Assembly: GCA_902621675.1 (NCBI GenBank)
Contig: CACNMX010000002.1
Coordinates: 22,148 to 86,147, forward strand
Length of the DNA stretch: 64,000 nt
Origin: an uncultured Prochlorococcus sp.
GTDB lineage: Bacteria > Cyanobacteriota > Cyanobacteriia > PCC-6307 > Cyanobiaceae
Direction of reading: 5' to 3'
The notes below the pieces were generated by a model that was not told where the DNA came from, searched no databases, and saw nothing but the letters and a program-made list of their open reading frames with translations. Positions 21,965 through 32,036 of the stretch are shown in pieces. The stretch's first letter is position 1. Each line of letters begins with the position of its first letter. The position numbers and the translations under genes were made by a program.

Positions 21965-22462
21965 TTATTTGATTTCATCCTGAGCTAATTCATATTTCTC
22001 TAATAGATTGTTTACTTCTGCGAGTGCAATCCTCTTTTGACAGGCCGAGTCATATCTATTTACTGCTATTGAAGGTATTGAACCTTTGCTTTTCATTTCC
22101 CTTATACCAGTTTCTAAACATTGAAAAGCAACACTTGATAGATCTCTTCCTTCTGCTGCGGCCCAAACTTTCAAAAGATAAGTAAGATTTGATGGTACTG
22201 AGATCTGTACTTTGTTTGAATTTGAAGTATTTAATGCAATATCATCGAGACTAATTTCTTTAGAGGAAATAGTTTCTTTAACCTTTTTCTTCAAAAATTT
22301 TACTTGGCTTATAGCGTCCTCTTTGTTCTTTATTTTTTGTTCTATTTCAAATAACTCTTCTTCAGAATTAATTAAAGCTTCTAATGCCCATTTAGCATCA
22401 TCTTTCGCAACCGCGGTTCTATCAAGCCATTCATCTCTTATTTTTGACCAATTACTAGGCAT
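21965..22462 (-). CDS. Coiled-coil plus ribbon-helix-helix-like protein
   Basis: KVQISVPSNLTYLLKVWAAAEGRDLSSVAFQCLETGIREM resembles an RHH domain. Confidence 0.6.
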   Translation of the reverse strand: MPSNWSKIRDEWLDRTAVAKDDAKWALEALINSEEELFEIEQKIKNKEDAISQVKFLKKKVKETISSKEISLDDIALNTSNSNKVQISVPSNLTYLLKVWAAAEGRDLSSVAFQCLETGIREMKSKGSIPSIAVNRYDSACQKRIALAEVNNLLEKYELAQDEIK

Positions 22463-22730
22463 AAGCTTTATAAGATAATTCTATGATATATAAATCTATA
22501 TAGATTGTCTATGTATTCTAAATAGAATTAATATAGATTGTTAAAGGTTAAAGTTTTATTTTTAATAATTCCTCGTCTTAGAAATAATCTTTTACTATAA
22601 TTGAAACTGCAGAATCCATCCAATGTGATCTTAGAGGTATCTTTTCGCAAATTTAAGACGATATATATTTGATAATTCAATCTTTTTAAATTTTAGTTAT
22701 TAGTTTATTTAATTTAAAACTTCTGAGCTT

Positions 22731-23120
22731 TTAATCTCTTTCAATAAGTTCAATTTTATAACCATCAGGATCCTCAACAAAAGCCAAGACAGTAGTACTG
22801 TTTTTCATTGTTTTAGGTTTGGTTGTTATTTTACAACCATTTTTTTCTAATCCTTGGCAAATTAGATGAATATCTTTAACTCCAATAGCTATATGACCAT
22901 ATTTATCTCCAAGCTCATAGTCTTCAGACTTTTTGTCCCAGTTATAAGTTAATTCAATTACTGAGTTTTCTTTTTCTGAGCCATAACCAACAAATGCCAA
23001 AGTGAATTTTCCATGAGGGTAATCCTTTCTTCGTAATAAATTCATTCCTAATCTATTGACGTAGAAATCAATGGATTTATCTAAATCTCCAACCCTCAAC
23101 ATTGTATGTAGGATACGCAT
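22731..23120 (-). CDS. gloA: Lactoylglutathione lyase (glyoxalase I)
   Basis: [47 protein letters not shown]. Confidence 0.95.
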   Translation of the reverse strand: MRILHTMLRVGDLDKSIDFYVNRLGMNLLRRKDYPHGKFTLAFVGYGSEKENSVIELTYNWDKKSEDYELGDKYGHIAIGVKDIHLICQGLEKNGCKITTKPKTMKNSTTVLAFVEDPDGYKIELIERD

Positions 23121-23253
23121 TTTGAATTATGAACCTGAATCAATTATCTAATATTTAATAACCATCTGCCAAAGTTGATTTTTTAGAAAGTAAGTCTTTT
23201 AATTATGTTCAAAAAATTAGGTTAAAATATAAATACGAAATTCCAATAATATA

Positions 23254-23688
23254 TTGAATCAGATATTCCAAAGACTCTCATCAGTATTTTTGTATACTTT
23301 GCCATTAAAGGCATCAATACCTTTTGGATATTTTTTGTTCTATAAATATTCTTTTTTAAAAATACTATTATTACTAACTTTTCCGATAGCAATAATTGAA
23401 AAATCTTTGCCTTTTGGTAGTTTTTTATTATTTATAATTTTGTTTGCTGGATTAGTAAGGAATCCAAATGTCCCCTATTTCGTCAGATATAACGCATGCC
23501 AAGCTTTATTAATTGATATTGCTTTAATAATAATTTCATATCTCTTGAAAATATTTCCCATAGTTGAATTAGGCTCAATAATTTTTATATTTACACTATG
23601 TATTTTTATTTATTCGATTTCTCAATGTATTTATGGAGTTGAACCTGAAATTCCCTTAATTAGTAAATCTACAAGAATGCAAATTTAA
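23254..23688 (+). CDS. Tic20/Ycf60-family membrane protein
   Basis: PNVPYFVRYNACQALLIDIALIIISYLL, four TMs. Confidence 0.8.
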   Translation: MNQIFQRLSSVFLYTLPLKASIPFGYFLFYKYSFLKILLLLTFPIAIIEKSLPFGSFLLFIILFAGLVRNPNVPYFVRYNACQALLIDIALIIISYLLKIFPIVELGSIIFIFTLCIFIYSISQCIYGVEPEIPLISKSTRMQI

Positions 23689-23715
23689 AAAGATTAATAG
23701 ATTTACTGACTTTCT

Positions 23716-24042
23716 TCAGCACTCATTCAGAATAGATTCCCATCTTTGTTGACTTGCCTTTATTGCTTTCATTGGTGGATTAGCTCCCTCTATTTCAAAG
23801 GCTTTAATTAATGATTTATTAGCTAATAGACCTAATCTTGCTGCCTCTCTTTGCCTAGAGCATACTTTTTTTCTTGATCCCTTTTTTAGACTATTTTCGA
23901 TTTCTTTAAGAATCTGGCTGGCTTCATTCGATTTAGAATAAAAATCATTCATGTACACATCAAGTGCCGAATCAGCAAGGATTCTTACTGGAGATATTGT
24001 GACTAAGCACACTATAAAACTTGTAAATACAAATATTTTCAT
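23716..24042 (-). CDS. Hypothetical exported protein, 108 aa
   Basis: N-terminal signal peptide; two conserved-looking Cys (KVCSRQREAARLG, LNEC). Confidence 0.65.
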   Translation of the reverse strand: MKIFVFTSFIVCLVTISPVRILADSALDVYMNDFYSKSNEASQILKEIENSLKKGSRKKVCSRQREAARLGLLANKSLIKAFEIEGANPPMKAIKASQQRWESILNEC

Positions 24043-24049
24043 AAGAATC

Positions 24050-24634
24050 TCAAGTAAATTTTTTGCCCGATCTCTTTAATACTAAATAAAAGGTTAGAAC
24101 GCTAATTGTTCCAGATGGGCCTATTAAAATATGCCAAAATTGATCGCCACTAATTGAAAGCCTTGTTCCAAAGAAAGTCGTAAAAAAAATACCAAATATT
24201 GGGTAAAGAATAAAAAGCCAATCTTTAAAAACTCTTTGCCAATTAATAATTAGAAGGATACTTATTATTACTTGAAAAAGAAGAGCAATAGATTTATCAA
24301 ATAAAAAATATGAGATTATTGAACATAAAGAAATGCAAAAATTAGTTTTTTGAATAAATTTATTTTTTATAACTGATATTGATAAACATGTTAGACCTAA
24401 AGATAGGAAAGAATAAAATAACCAATTAAATAAAGAGGAGTGATCTACATAAATCCAAGATGTTTGGGTATGATCTATCATTTCAGAAATCGATGCCAAT
24501 CCTAAAAAAATAAAACCGAGAGGTATCAATTTGTTCTTGCTTATATGTTGAAATTTATTGATCGATCTAATACCTAATAATATCGGGATGATTGCCGCTT
24601 GAAAGTGGGCAAATAATAATATCGAAAAAAACAA
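24050..24634 (-). CDS. Hypothetical multi-TM membrane protein
   Basis: ORF with about 6 hydrophobic segments. Confidence 0.65.
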   Translation of the reverse strand: MFFSILLFAHFQAAIIPILLGIRSINKFQHISKNKLIPLGFIFLGLASISEMIDHTQTSWIYVDHSSLFNWLFYSFLSLGLTCLSISVIKNKFIQKTNFCISLCSIISYFLFDKSIALLFQVIISILLIINWQRVFKDWLFILYPIFGIFFTTFFGTRLSISGDQFWHILIGPSGTISVLTFYLVLKRSGKKFT

Positions 24635-24686
24635 AATTAATTCGCGAACTTAATTCATCTTAATTAAATACAAAAAACAGCTTGGG

Positions 24687-24887
24687 TCACCTGAGTAGAG
24701 AAAGGTACCATTGCCCGATTACTATAATCAATATTGTAAGAACAAAAGGGAAAGCAGGATACCGTGTTTGAAAATTAGCAGGTGGCCAAGGTGACCAAGA
24801 TATTAATCTTCCTTGCGGTTCATTTGAAATAACTTTTTTTTTCGATTTTTTGGATATTAAATTATCTGTGGCAAATCCTTTACTCAT
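24687..24887 (-). CDS. Hypothetical 66-aa single-TM protein
   Basis: ORF; C-terminal TM FVLTILIIVIGQWYLSLL. Confidence 0.55.
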   Translation of the reverse strand: MSKGFATDNLISKKSKKKVISNEPQGRLISWSPWPPANFQTRYPAFPFVLTILIIVIGQWYLSLLR

Positions 24888-24960
24888 GATCTAAATAAAA
24901 TTAATCCTAACAAAAACGTTTCAGAAAGGCGTTTATATTATTTCGTTCTCTTTATTTAAA

Positions 24961-25047
24961 CGGAGGGGGTGGGATTCGAACCCACGGTGCCCTTGCAGAC
25001 ACGCTAGTTTTCAAGACTAGAGCCTTAAACCACTCGACCACCCCTCC
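24961..25047 (-). tRNA. tRNA-Ser (anticodon UGA)
   Basis: Reverse complement GGAGGGGTGGTCGAGTGGTTTAAGGC...AGTCTTGAAAACT...GGGTTCGAATCCCACCCCCTCCG; acceptor stem pairs, long variable arm, TGA anticodon. Confidence 0.95.
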
Positions 25048-25241
25048 AGAGGCTATTCAGTTTTGTTGAACTTCAAAACTATAACATAAGAAATTAGTCA
25101 TAGTCTATAAATTCAAAGATTAAAAATTTATTTCAAGAAACTTGTCTGAGAGAGGAATTTTATTTAAAAATGATGGGTTAAGTCGTTATAACAGTCAATT
25201 ATTAGTCACATTTAGTCCAAAAATTTAGGCCACAAAAAAAA

Positions 25242-25391
25242 TCACCCAAAGTTGACATTTTGTTGAAATAAACCAAATAAGTTATTCCCAACTATGGCAG
25301 CGATTATTAAAACAAAGGCAACTATGGCGAAAAGAGCACTAACATCTTTTATGTCATATGGTGCTTTAAATAAAGGTTTTTGGTCTGCCAT
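25242..25391 (-). CDS. 49-aa single-TM protein (not in ORF track)
   Basis: MADQKPLFKAPYDIKDVSALFAIVAFVLIIAAIVGNNLFGLFQQNVNFG, read by hand; compact TM peptide. Confidence 0.6.
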   Translation of the reverse strand: MADQKPLFKAPYDIKDVSALFAIVAFVLIIAAIVGNNLFGLFQQNVNFG

Positions 25392-25480
25392 TGTTATCTA
25401 ATATATAAATGCAATTGAATCATATTATTTTAATGCTTGTGAGAAGTATTAAGTTATTGTTTAGTCTAAGAATGGGTAAT

Positions 25481-25507
25481 AAAAAAGCCACTGAAAGTGG
25501 CTTTTTT
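25481..25507. terminator. Bidirectional rho-independent terminator
   Basis: AAAAAAGCCACT-GAA-AGTGGCTTTTTT perfect hairpin flanked by A and T tracts. Confidence 0.9.
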
Positions 25508-25524
25508 ATAAATGGTTAAATAAA

Positions 25525-25626
25525 CTAGCTTGTGTAAGTTTTTCCTCTATAAGTTAGTTCATTGTGCTGCTTTTTAGCTGCTTCTTTGTTCTGGACGTAC
25601 TTTTGTCCTCTGTAAATTAGAGTCAT
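25525..25626 (-). CDS. DUF4278-like 33-aa protein (not in ORF track)
   Basis: MTLIYRGQKYVQNKEAAKKQHNELTYRGKTYTS; LIYRGQKY...LTYRGKTY is the DUF4278 pattern. Confidence 0.8.
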   Translation of the reverse strand: MTLIYRGQKYVQNKEAAKKQHNELTYRGKTYTS

Positions 25627-25740
25627 TTTTTTAGCTCCGGTTTCGCTTAAGTCCCCGTTCCATGGCTTAAGTCGATTTGCGGCTTGCTATACGCAAGTTG
25701 AACGTTTTTGTAGCGGTTGCTACAAATTTATAATAACATC
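25627..25740 (-). promoter_or_regulatory. Candidate structured 5' leader of the DUF4278 gene
   Basis: Minus strand: TGTAGCAACCGCTACA hairpin, ACTTGCGTATAGCAAGCC hairpin, CGTTC...GAACG pairing, repeated GACTTAAGC, and a 10-codon uORF. Confidence 0.45.
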
Positions 25741-25931
25741 CATTAAAATTATTTGTCTAGGTTTTTAATAAATAAACTTAATATATTAATGATAGATTAG
25801 GTTTCTGATAAAAATATTTATCATAATCCCTACTTAATTTCTCGCAGGTTACATTTTGTTCGTTTTTGAGAAGTATTTTTTATTTAATGAACTTTTAAAT
25901 GTAAAATTCTTAAGATTATAAAATTTGTTTT

Positions 25932-26126
25932 ATGTTTTCTAGAAGCAAAAAACCTACAGTAAAAAAATCTGCAATAGTTGAAGAGACTCCATTATTTGCT
26001 CAATTATTACCATTCGCAAACAGAATGAATGATAAGGTCCAATTGGTAAATGCTTTGGCTTTTACTTTTATTATGGGATTCTCAATTTTTGGAATTGCTC
26101 TATGGAAACTATCAGGGCTGACCTAA
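25932..26126 (+). CDS. 64-aa single-TM hypothetical protein
   Basis: ORF with basic N-terminus and C-terminal TM; no Hli motif. Confidence 0.6.
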   Translation: MFSRSKKPTVKKSAIVEETPLFAQLLPFANRMNDKVQLVNALAFTFIMGFSIFGIALWKLSGLT

Positions 26127-26131
26127 ATATT

Positions 26132-26389
26132 TTATTTTTGCAAAGCATCAATTTTTGATTCTTTGTTTTCAATTATGGTTATTAACCATCTAGATGCTAG
26201 CCCTCTGGATATTGATCTATTTTTTAGAAATCTACATATATATACGTGTAGATTTTTTTCGTTTTTGGAGTTAAATTTCTCCTCAAAATCTAAGATATCC
26301 TCTTCTGATGTTCTTTTTCTTAGCTCATCCACCAATGCATGACTTGAGGAATCATTAAACAAGTTCCCAATATTTAAGCTTAATGTCAT
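26132..26389 (-). CDS. Hypothetical protein, 85 aa
   Basis: ORF only. Confidence 0.55.
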   Translation of the reverse strand: MTLSLNIGNLFNDSSSHALVDELRKRTSEEDILDFEEKFNSKNEKNLHVYICRFLKNRSISRGLASRWLITIIENKESKIDALQK

Positions 26390-26477
26390 AAATAATTTAT
26401 GTCCCTATTTAAGAGGTAGCCATAAATTAAATTTTTAAAAACTAATTTATATTTTTTATTTACAAATTATTCAAAAT

Positions 26478-28811
26478 TTAATCTTTTGGTTTAGCAAGAG
26501 GAAGCAAGCACTTATCTGAATCACAACCTGCTGGTCCTGCCTCAGATAGTTCTCCAACATCATATTTATTAAGAGCGTCAAAGAAATCGTTATTGACTTT
26601 CCTTTCTATTACTTTATTCTGCAATGATATATATTCCTCTTTACTTATTGGTTCAAAGGGTAATCTCGGAAAAGTAGCGTTAGCACTAAATCTAGCCAGC
26701 AATGCTGCTGAAATATATCCCTCATTATTTTCTATTGCATTATGAATAGCCTTAGCTAAATCCTCGATTTCATTTTCTCTAAATTCTACGGTTGCAGAGG
26801 TATTATGCTCTGTGTAAAATTTCTGCACTTGCATGTAAAAATCAAATTGAGCTAATGCTGAGAAATTATTGATGTCTATTTGGTCTGCGCCGTCTATATT
26901 TGCCCAACTAACTTCTGTAGGGATTTCAACTAACCATTCTGTACATCTTGGATCAAATGGATTATCGAGCAAGCAACCATTTTCATCTTTATCAGATTGA
27001 GATGGAACAACTGAGTAACCATAATCCATGCAAGCTAAAGCGATTGGGTCATTTTTCCTGAAAGTTATTCTTCTTATGAATCTTTGAGCCTTTGGAGGAT
27101 GCCATCCTGGAGCTGCTCCAGTAAGAAGACTTTTAGTTCCAGCTGGCTGAACTGTTGTGCATCTATTTGGTCTCCTTAGATTATGCTTATCACAATATTC
27201 CCATACAGTTTCTTTTACTATTTTTCTCCAATAATCTAAGAATTTAGCTTCCTTTTCTTTGAAGGCCTTCCCTTCTTCGGTATTAGGCCTTCCTGCTTCC
27301 CACCATTTCAACCATGGCGTCCCAAAGGCATGGACACAAAAATCAAATAATCCAGTGAAACTAACTCCTACAATAGGATCATATTCCCTACTTTTTCTAT
27401 AACGTTCAACTTCAAATTCATGATTAAGTAAGCATGCTACAGAAAGAGCGGCTGCTTTAAAAGCTTTTTTTTGCTCTTCAAAATTTCCTGGATCAATCTG
27501 ATTTAAATGAACTTCAGCCAAATTGCAATGGAAATCATTTCCCAAGATCTCCCCACAAGGGTTTAGTCCATATCGGCTCATCCTGTGGTCTAACTCTTCT
27601 TCAGAAAAAGGACCATAACTACTATTTATCCAATTTCTCGCTTCATCCTTGCCTTGTTCTGAGTAGATTTCAATAAATTCCTTTCTCAATTCATCATCTT
27701 TGAGAATATCTGCATTTGACCTTGCGATTGCTTCTGGTGCAAATTGAATGGCTCCCTCACCAGAATGGAATTGTTTTGTTACTGCATCCAAAACAGTTTG
27801 GTAAGTGGGTTTTGTATGGTAAACCCTAGTATGATTGGCCATTCTGAGGGCATCTTTTTCAGGATCTATTCTCCAATTACCATTCTCATCTTGACTCCAT
27901 AAATTTTCTTTTGCTGATGCGGCTTCCTTATCATCTGAAGCAAATTGTCTCATTCCAGCACTTCTTCTTATATTCCCAGCAACTATGGTTACTGCAGCTT
28001 CATCAATTAATAAACAACACTCTACTGTACTTAATTTCCTACCAATTGCCTTTCCAAGAAGTGATGCGACTCTAGAGTAAAGATCTTTCAATTTGATAGG
28101 ATTTGCCATACCACCAAAACCTTTTAATGATTCTCCCGCAGGCCTAATATCTTCCAAATCAATATAAACATCAATTTCTCTTTCAAGACTCTCGTTACTT
28201 GATGCCTCAAGAAGATATTTATAGCTATCTACCCATCCTCTTCTGCTATCTCCAACTTTGATATGAAGATCTTTTCCTTTAATTTCTAATGATGACTTTT
28301 CTTCTCTTTGATCTTTAGGAGTTATTCCAACTTCACTGACTGATTTAATGTTTATTTTGTTAATTACCGTAGGTAGATTATTTATAAAATGAGGCTCAAT
28401 TATTGCACCTGTTCCACATCCCATCATTGCTAAGTCCATCATTAATGCGAAGGCTTCCCAATCAATTAAGTTTGTTGAGGTACAGTTGTATGCTCCTGAG
28501 AAATTTTGGTTCTTATTAATCCAAGGGGTTCCGCCTATCCATAACCATCTTCCTGAAGGTTGAGCTTTTTGGTTACTTTGCATCTCTCTCATTAGGATTA
28601 ATTCTTCTTCAGAAAGTTTTCCTAATTCTTTTAATCCCGATAAATTCCTTTCGCCTACTTCGCTCCAGTTCTCCCTTTTGCCAGATGAAGTTTTTCTACT
28701 ATAAGATCTGAAAAAAACTGGGTAAGCAGCTGGCGCAGTCTTTGGAAAATCATCTTTTTTAAGATTATTGGAATTGCTCTCTGAAGAAGCTTTATTTGGT
28801 GCAACAGTCAC
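26478..28811 (-). CDS. nrdJ: Adenosylcobalamin-dependent (class II) ribonucleoside-triphosphate reductase
   Basis: NPCGEI, RFIRRITFRKNDPIALACMDYGYSVVPS; C-terminal Cys pair region; start revised to GTG at 28811 (VTVAPNKASSESN). Confidence 0.95.
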   Translation of the reverse strand: MTVAPNKASSESNSNNLKKDDFPKTAPAAYPVFFRSYSRKTSSGKRENWSEVGERNLSGLKELGKLSEEELILMREMQSNQKAQPSGRWLWIGGTPWINKNQNFSGAYNCTSTNLIDWEAFALMMDLAMMGCGTGAIIEPHFINNLPTVINKINIKSVSEVGITPKDQREEKSSLEIKGKDLHIKVGDSRRGWVDSYKYLLEASSNESLEREIDVYIDLEDIRPAGESLKGFGGMANPIKLKDLYSRVASLLGKAIGRKLSTVECCLLIDEAAVTIVAGNIRRSAGMRQFASDDKEAASAKENLWSQDENGNWRIDPEKDALRMANHTRVYHTKPTYQTVLDAVTKQFHSGEGAIQFAPEAIARSNADILKDDELRKEFIEIYSEQGKDEARNWINSSYGPFSEEELDHRMSRYGLNPCGEILGNDFHCNLAEVHLNQIDPGNFEEQKKAFKAAALSVACLLNHEFEVERYRKSREYDPIVGVSFTGLFDFCVHAFGTPWLKWWEAGRPNTEEGKAFKEKEAKFLDYWRKIVKETVWEYCDKHNLRRPNRCTTVQPAGTKSLLTGAAPGWHPPKAQRFIRRITFRKNDPIALACMDYGYSVVPSQSDKDENGCLLDNPFDPRCTEWLVEIPTEVSWANIDGADQIDINNFSALAQFDFYMQVQKFYTEHNTSATVEFRENEIEDLAKAIHNAIENNEGYISAALLARFSANATFPRLPFEPISKEEYISLQNKVIERKVNNDFFDALNKYDVGELSEAGPAGCDSDKCLLPLAKPKD

Positions 28812-28945
28812 GATAAAAAAAACGTATGTAAATAACCCGTACTGGAAGAATAACTCTACCTGTGGCGTCTGCAACTATTCTTACCACTATTTAACGGTTT
28901 GTGTAGAATTATGTTTAATATGAAATCTTTGTTTCAAGAAAGGAT

Positions 28946-29641
28946 ATGGAAAGAGTCCCCGAACCTGAATTAATGGAAGAAAAAGAGCAGGTCATTTCTT
29001 ATGACGAAGCTGATTTTACAGAAGGGGAAGTTAATCTAATTAATCAAATAAATCAATATCTTTTGAAAAAAAATATTTCTTTAGGTAAAAAAGATTTAAT
29101 AGTTGATTTAGGATGTGGCCCAGGAAATATTTCTGAGAAGTTAGCAATAAAATGGCCTAATACTGCAGTTGTAGGAATAGATGGTTCTAAAGAGATGATT
29201 TTGAGAGCAGAATATAATAAAAGTATTTCTACTAATCAAAAAAAATTAAAAAATTTAAGCTACATTTGTTCTGACATCAAAGACATTAAATCAAATAATT
29301 TTTTATTTAAAAAAAGAATTAGTTTACTTGTAAGCAACAGTTTGATTCATCACATTACCAATCTTGAAGATTTCTTCAACACAATAAGAATTTTATCTAG
29401 TAAAGATACTGTAAATTTTCACAAGGACTTAAAAAGACCATTAGATGAAAAGTCTGCTTTAGAACTCAAAGCACAATGTTCAACTAAATATAATGAGATT
29501 TTAACTAATGATTATTATGCCTCTTTAAGAGCTTCTTATACTTTTAAAGAGTTAAAAAATTTTATCTTAGAGAATGATCTATCCTCTTTAGATGTGTTTG
29601 AGGAAGGTGAAAATTATTTAATAGTCTATGGTAATGTTTAA
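28946..29641 (+). CDS. SAM-dependent methyltransferase
   Basis: LIVDLGCGPGNISEKLA and VVGIDGSKEMILRA motifs. Confidence 0.9.
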   Translation: MERVPEPELMEEKEQVISYDEADFTEGEVNLINQINQYLLKKNISLGKKDLIVDLGCGPGNISEKLAIKWPNTAVVGIDGSKEMILRAEYNKSISTNQKKLKNLSYICSDIKDIKSNNFLFKKRISLLVSNSLIHHITNLEDFFNTIRILSSKDTVNFHKDLKRPLDEKSALELKAQCSTKYNEILTNDYYASLRASYTFKELKNFILENDLSSLDVFEEGENYLIVYGNV

Positions 29642-29672
29642 GAACTAAGTGAAAGGCCCTTATATTATATAA

Positions 29673-31310
29673 ATGAGCTTAGGTACTAAAATTCTAAATA
29701 ATAAAGAAATACTGGATGCGGTAAATAAAAGAAGAAATTTTGCTATTATTTCCCATCCAGATGCTGGGAAAACGACTCTTACCGAGAAGCTTCTTTTGTA
29801 TGGAGGTGCCATTCAACAGGCAGGAGCAGTAAAAGCTAGGGGTAATCAGAGAAAAGCCACCTCAGACTGGATGGAACTTGAGAAACAAAGAGGTATTTCT
29901 ATTACATCAACTGTATTGCAATTTGAATATGAAAGATCTGTAATTAATCTATTAGATACACCAGGGCACCAAGATTTCTCCGAAGATACTTATAGAACAT
30001 TAGCTGCTGCTGATAATGCAGTTATGTTGGAAGATGCGGCTAAAGGACTAGAACCTCAAACTAGAAAATTGTTTGAAGTTTGCAAGATGCGAAAAATACC
30101 AATATTTACTTTCATAAATAAAATGGATAGACCAGGAAGAGAGCCATTTTCTTTACTTGATGAAATTGAATCAGAACTTGGATTAAATACCCTACCTATA
30201 AACTGGCCAATTGGGAGTGGTGAGGAATTTAGAGGGGTTATTGATAGATTTTCGAGAGAGGTGATTTTATTTGATAAAGCAGTGAGAGGGAAACAATCGA
30301 ATGAGAAAAGATTAAGTCTTGAAGATAAAGAGCTATCAAAATATGTAGAGAGAGATTTACTTGAAAACTCACTTGAAGAATTGGAGGTTCTTGATGAGGC
30401 AGGATCTAAATTTGAAAAAGAAAAAGTTTTTAATGGCTCTTTAACCCCAGTTTTCTTTGGATCTGCCATGACTAATTTTGGCGTAAGGCCATTTTTAGAT
30501 AGTTTTTTAAAAATGGCACAAAAACCAACTTCAAGAAATAGTAATAAAGGGGATATTGAACCTGCAAGCGATGAATTTAGTGGGTTTGTTTTTAAACTTC
30601 AGGCAAATATGGATCCAAAGCACAGAGATAGGGTTGCTTTTATAAGAGTTTGTAGTGGCAAATTTGAAAAGGATATGTCAGTTAAACATTCCAGAACTGG
30701 GAAAACAATTAGATTATCAAGACCACAAAAAATATTTGGGCAAGATAGAGAAGTAGTTGATGATGCCTATCCTGGAGATGTTATTGGTTTAAATAATCCA
30801 GGGATGTTTTCTATTGGAGATACTCTTTATACGGGTGCTCATCTGGAATATGAGGGCATACCATCCTTTAGTCCTGAAATATTCAGCTGGCTAAGAAATC
30901 CAAATCCCTCAGCATTTAAAAACTTTAGAAAGGGTGTTAATGAACTTCGAGAAGAAGGAGCTGTTCAGATTCTTTATGACTTTGATGAGAGTAAAAGAGA
31001 CCCTATTCTCGCAGCCGTTGGTCAATTGCAGCTGGAGGTAGTAACTCACAGATTAAAAAGTGAATATGGTGTAGATGCAAATCTTGAAGCAATGCCATAT
31101 CAATTGGCTAGATGGATTTCTGATGGATGGCCAGCTATTGAAAAACTAGGCAGAATATTCAACTGTAAAATAGTTAAAGATTGTTGGAATAGGCCAGTTA
31201 TTCTTTTCAAAAATGAGTGGAATCTAAATCAATTTGTTGAAGACAATAATCAGTTAAATTTAAACAAAGTTGCGCCCGTTGTTAGTGGAGTCGAACCAAT
31301 TGTTTTATAA
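29673..31310 (+). CDS. prfC: Peptide chain release factor 3
   Basis: [59 protein letters not shown]. Confidence 0.96.
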   Translation: MSLGTKILNNKEILDAVNKRRNFAIISHPDAGKTTLTEKLLLYGGAIQQAGAVKARGNQRKATSDWMELEKQRGISITSTVLQFEYERSVINLLDTPGHQDFSEDTYRTLAAADNAVMLEDAAKGLEPQTRKLFEVCKMRKIPIFTFINKMDRPGREPFSLLDEIESELGLNTLPINWPIGSGEEFRGVIDRFSREVILFDKAVRGKQSNEKRLSLEDKELSKYVERDLLENSLEELEVLDEAGSKFEKEKVFNGSLTPVFFGSAMTNFGVRPFLDSFLKMAQKPTSRNSNKGDIEPASDEFSGFVFKLQANMDPKHRDRVAFIRVCSGKFEKDMSVKHSRTGKTIRLSRPQKIFGQDREVVDDAYPGDVIGLNNPGMFSIGDTLYTGAHLEYEGIPSFSPEIFSWLRNPNPSAFKNFRKGVNELREEGAVQILYDFDESKRDPILAAVGQLQLEVVTHRLKSEYGVDANLEAMPYQLARWISDGWPAIEKLGRIFNCKIVKDCWNRPVILFKNEWNLNQFVEDNNQLNLNKVAPVVSGVEPIVL

Positions 31311-31361
31311 AGTCTTAATGGATTATAAAATTAGTTAATCTATTAGTATTGGTAAAAAATT

Positions 31362-32036
31362 TTGGATTCAAACAGTAATAAAAATAATAACGAAAAATCA
31401 CCTTATGAAATTTTAGGTGTAAAAGAAGGTGCTGCTTTTGAGGATATTCAGAAGGCTAGAGATATTAAAGTTAAAGAGGCTGGTGAAGACTTAATTTTAA
31501 AAGCGAAAATAGAATCTTCCTTTGATCAATTACTCATGGGTAGTTTGAAAGCCAGGCAATCTGGAAATGTAAGCTATGAAGCTGTGAGTGCCTCAAAAAA
31601 AGAAAAACAAATTAATCAATTTACCAATAATAACTTCCCACTTCTTTCTAAGATAAAAAATTTAAATAATAACTCTAACAATTCAAGTCAGTATAGTCTG
31701 CCAAAAATAACTACCCCCTCATTTGATAATCTCTCAATAAAAGTATCTGTTGGGCTATTATTTTTAATTTTGTTATTTATCAGTCCAGACTCTAATAATA
31801 GACTTTTACTCTCTATCTCAACATTAATACTTACCTATACTCAAATTAAATCAGGGAAAAGATTTATAGGTTCTCTAGGTTGGAGTGTTACCTTTCTCTC
31901 GATAGGATTAATATTTGGTGGATTGCTTGAAAATAATTCTTTCATTCAGGAAGTATCAAACAACTCTTTATCAATGCAAAAAATTCAAAGTATTCCGGCC
32001 ATGGTTATTTTATGGCTAGGCGTAATTTTTTTATGA
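31362..32036 (+). CDS. J-like/CPP1-like membrane protein
   Basis: [28 protein letters not shown]-like N-terminus; C-terminal TMs. Confidence 0.75.
   Translation: MDSNSNKNNNEKSPYEILGVKEGAAFEDIQKARDIKVKEAGEDLILKAKIESSFDQLLMGSLKARQSGNVSYEAVSASKKEKQINQFTNNNFPLLSKIKNLNNNSNNSSQYSLPKITTPSFDNLSIKVSVGLLFLILLFISPDSNNRLLLSISTLILTYTQIKSGKRFIGSLGWSVTFLSIGLIFGGLLENNSFIQEVSNNSLSMQKIQSIPAMVILWLGVIFL

Noticed and set aside
30056-30469. 137-aa minus-strand ORF
   Set aside because: Antisense inside prfC; low-complexity Ser-rich shadow ORF.
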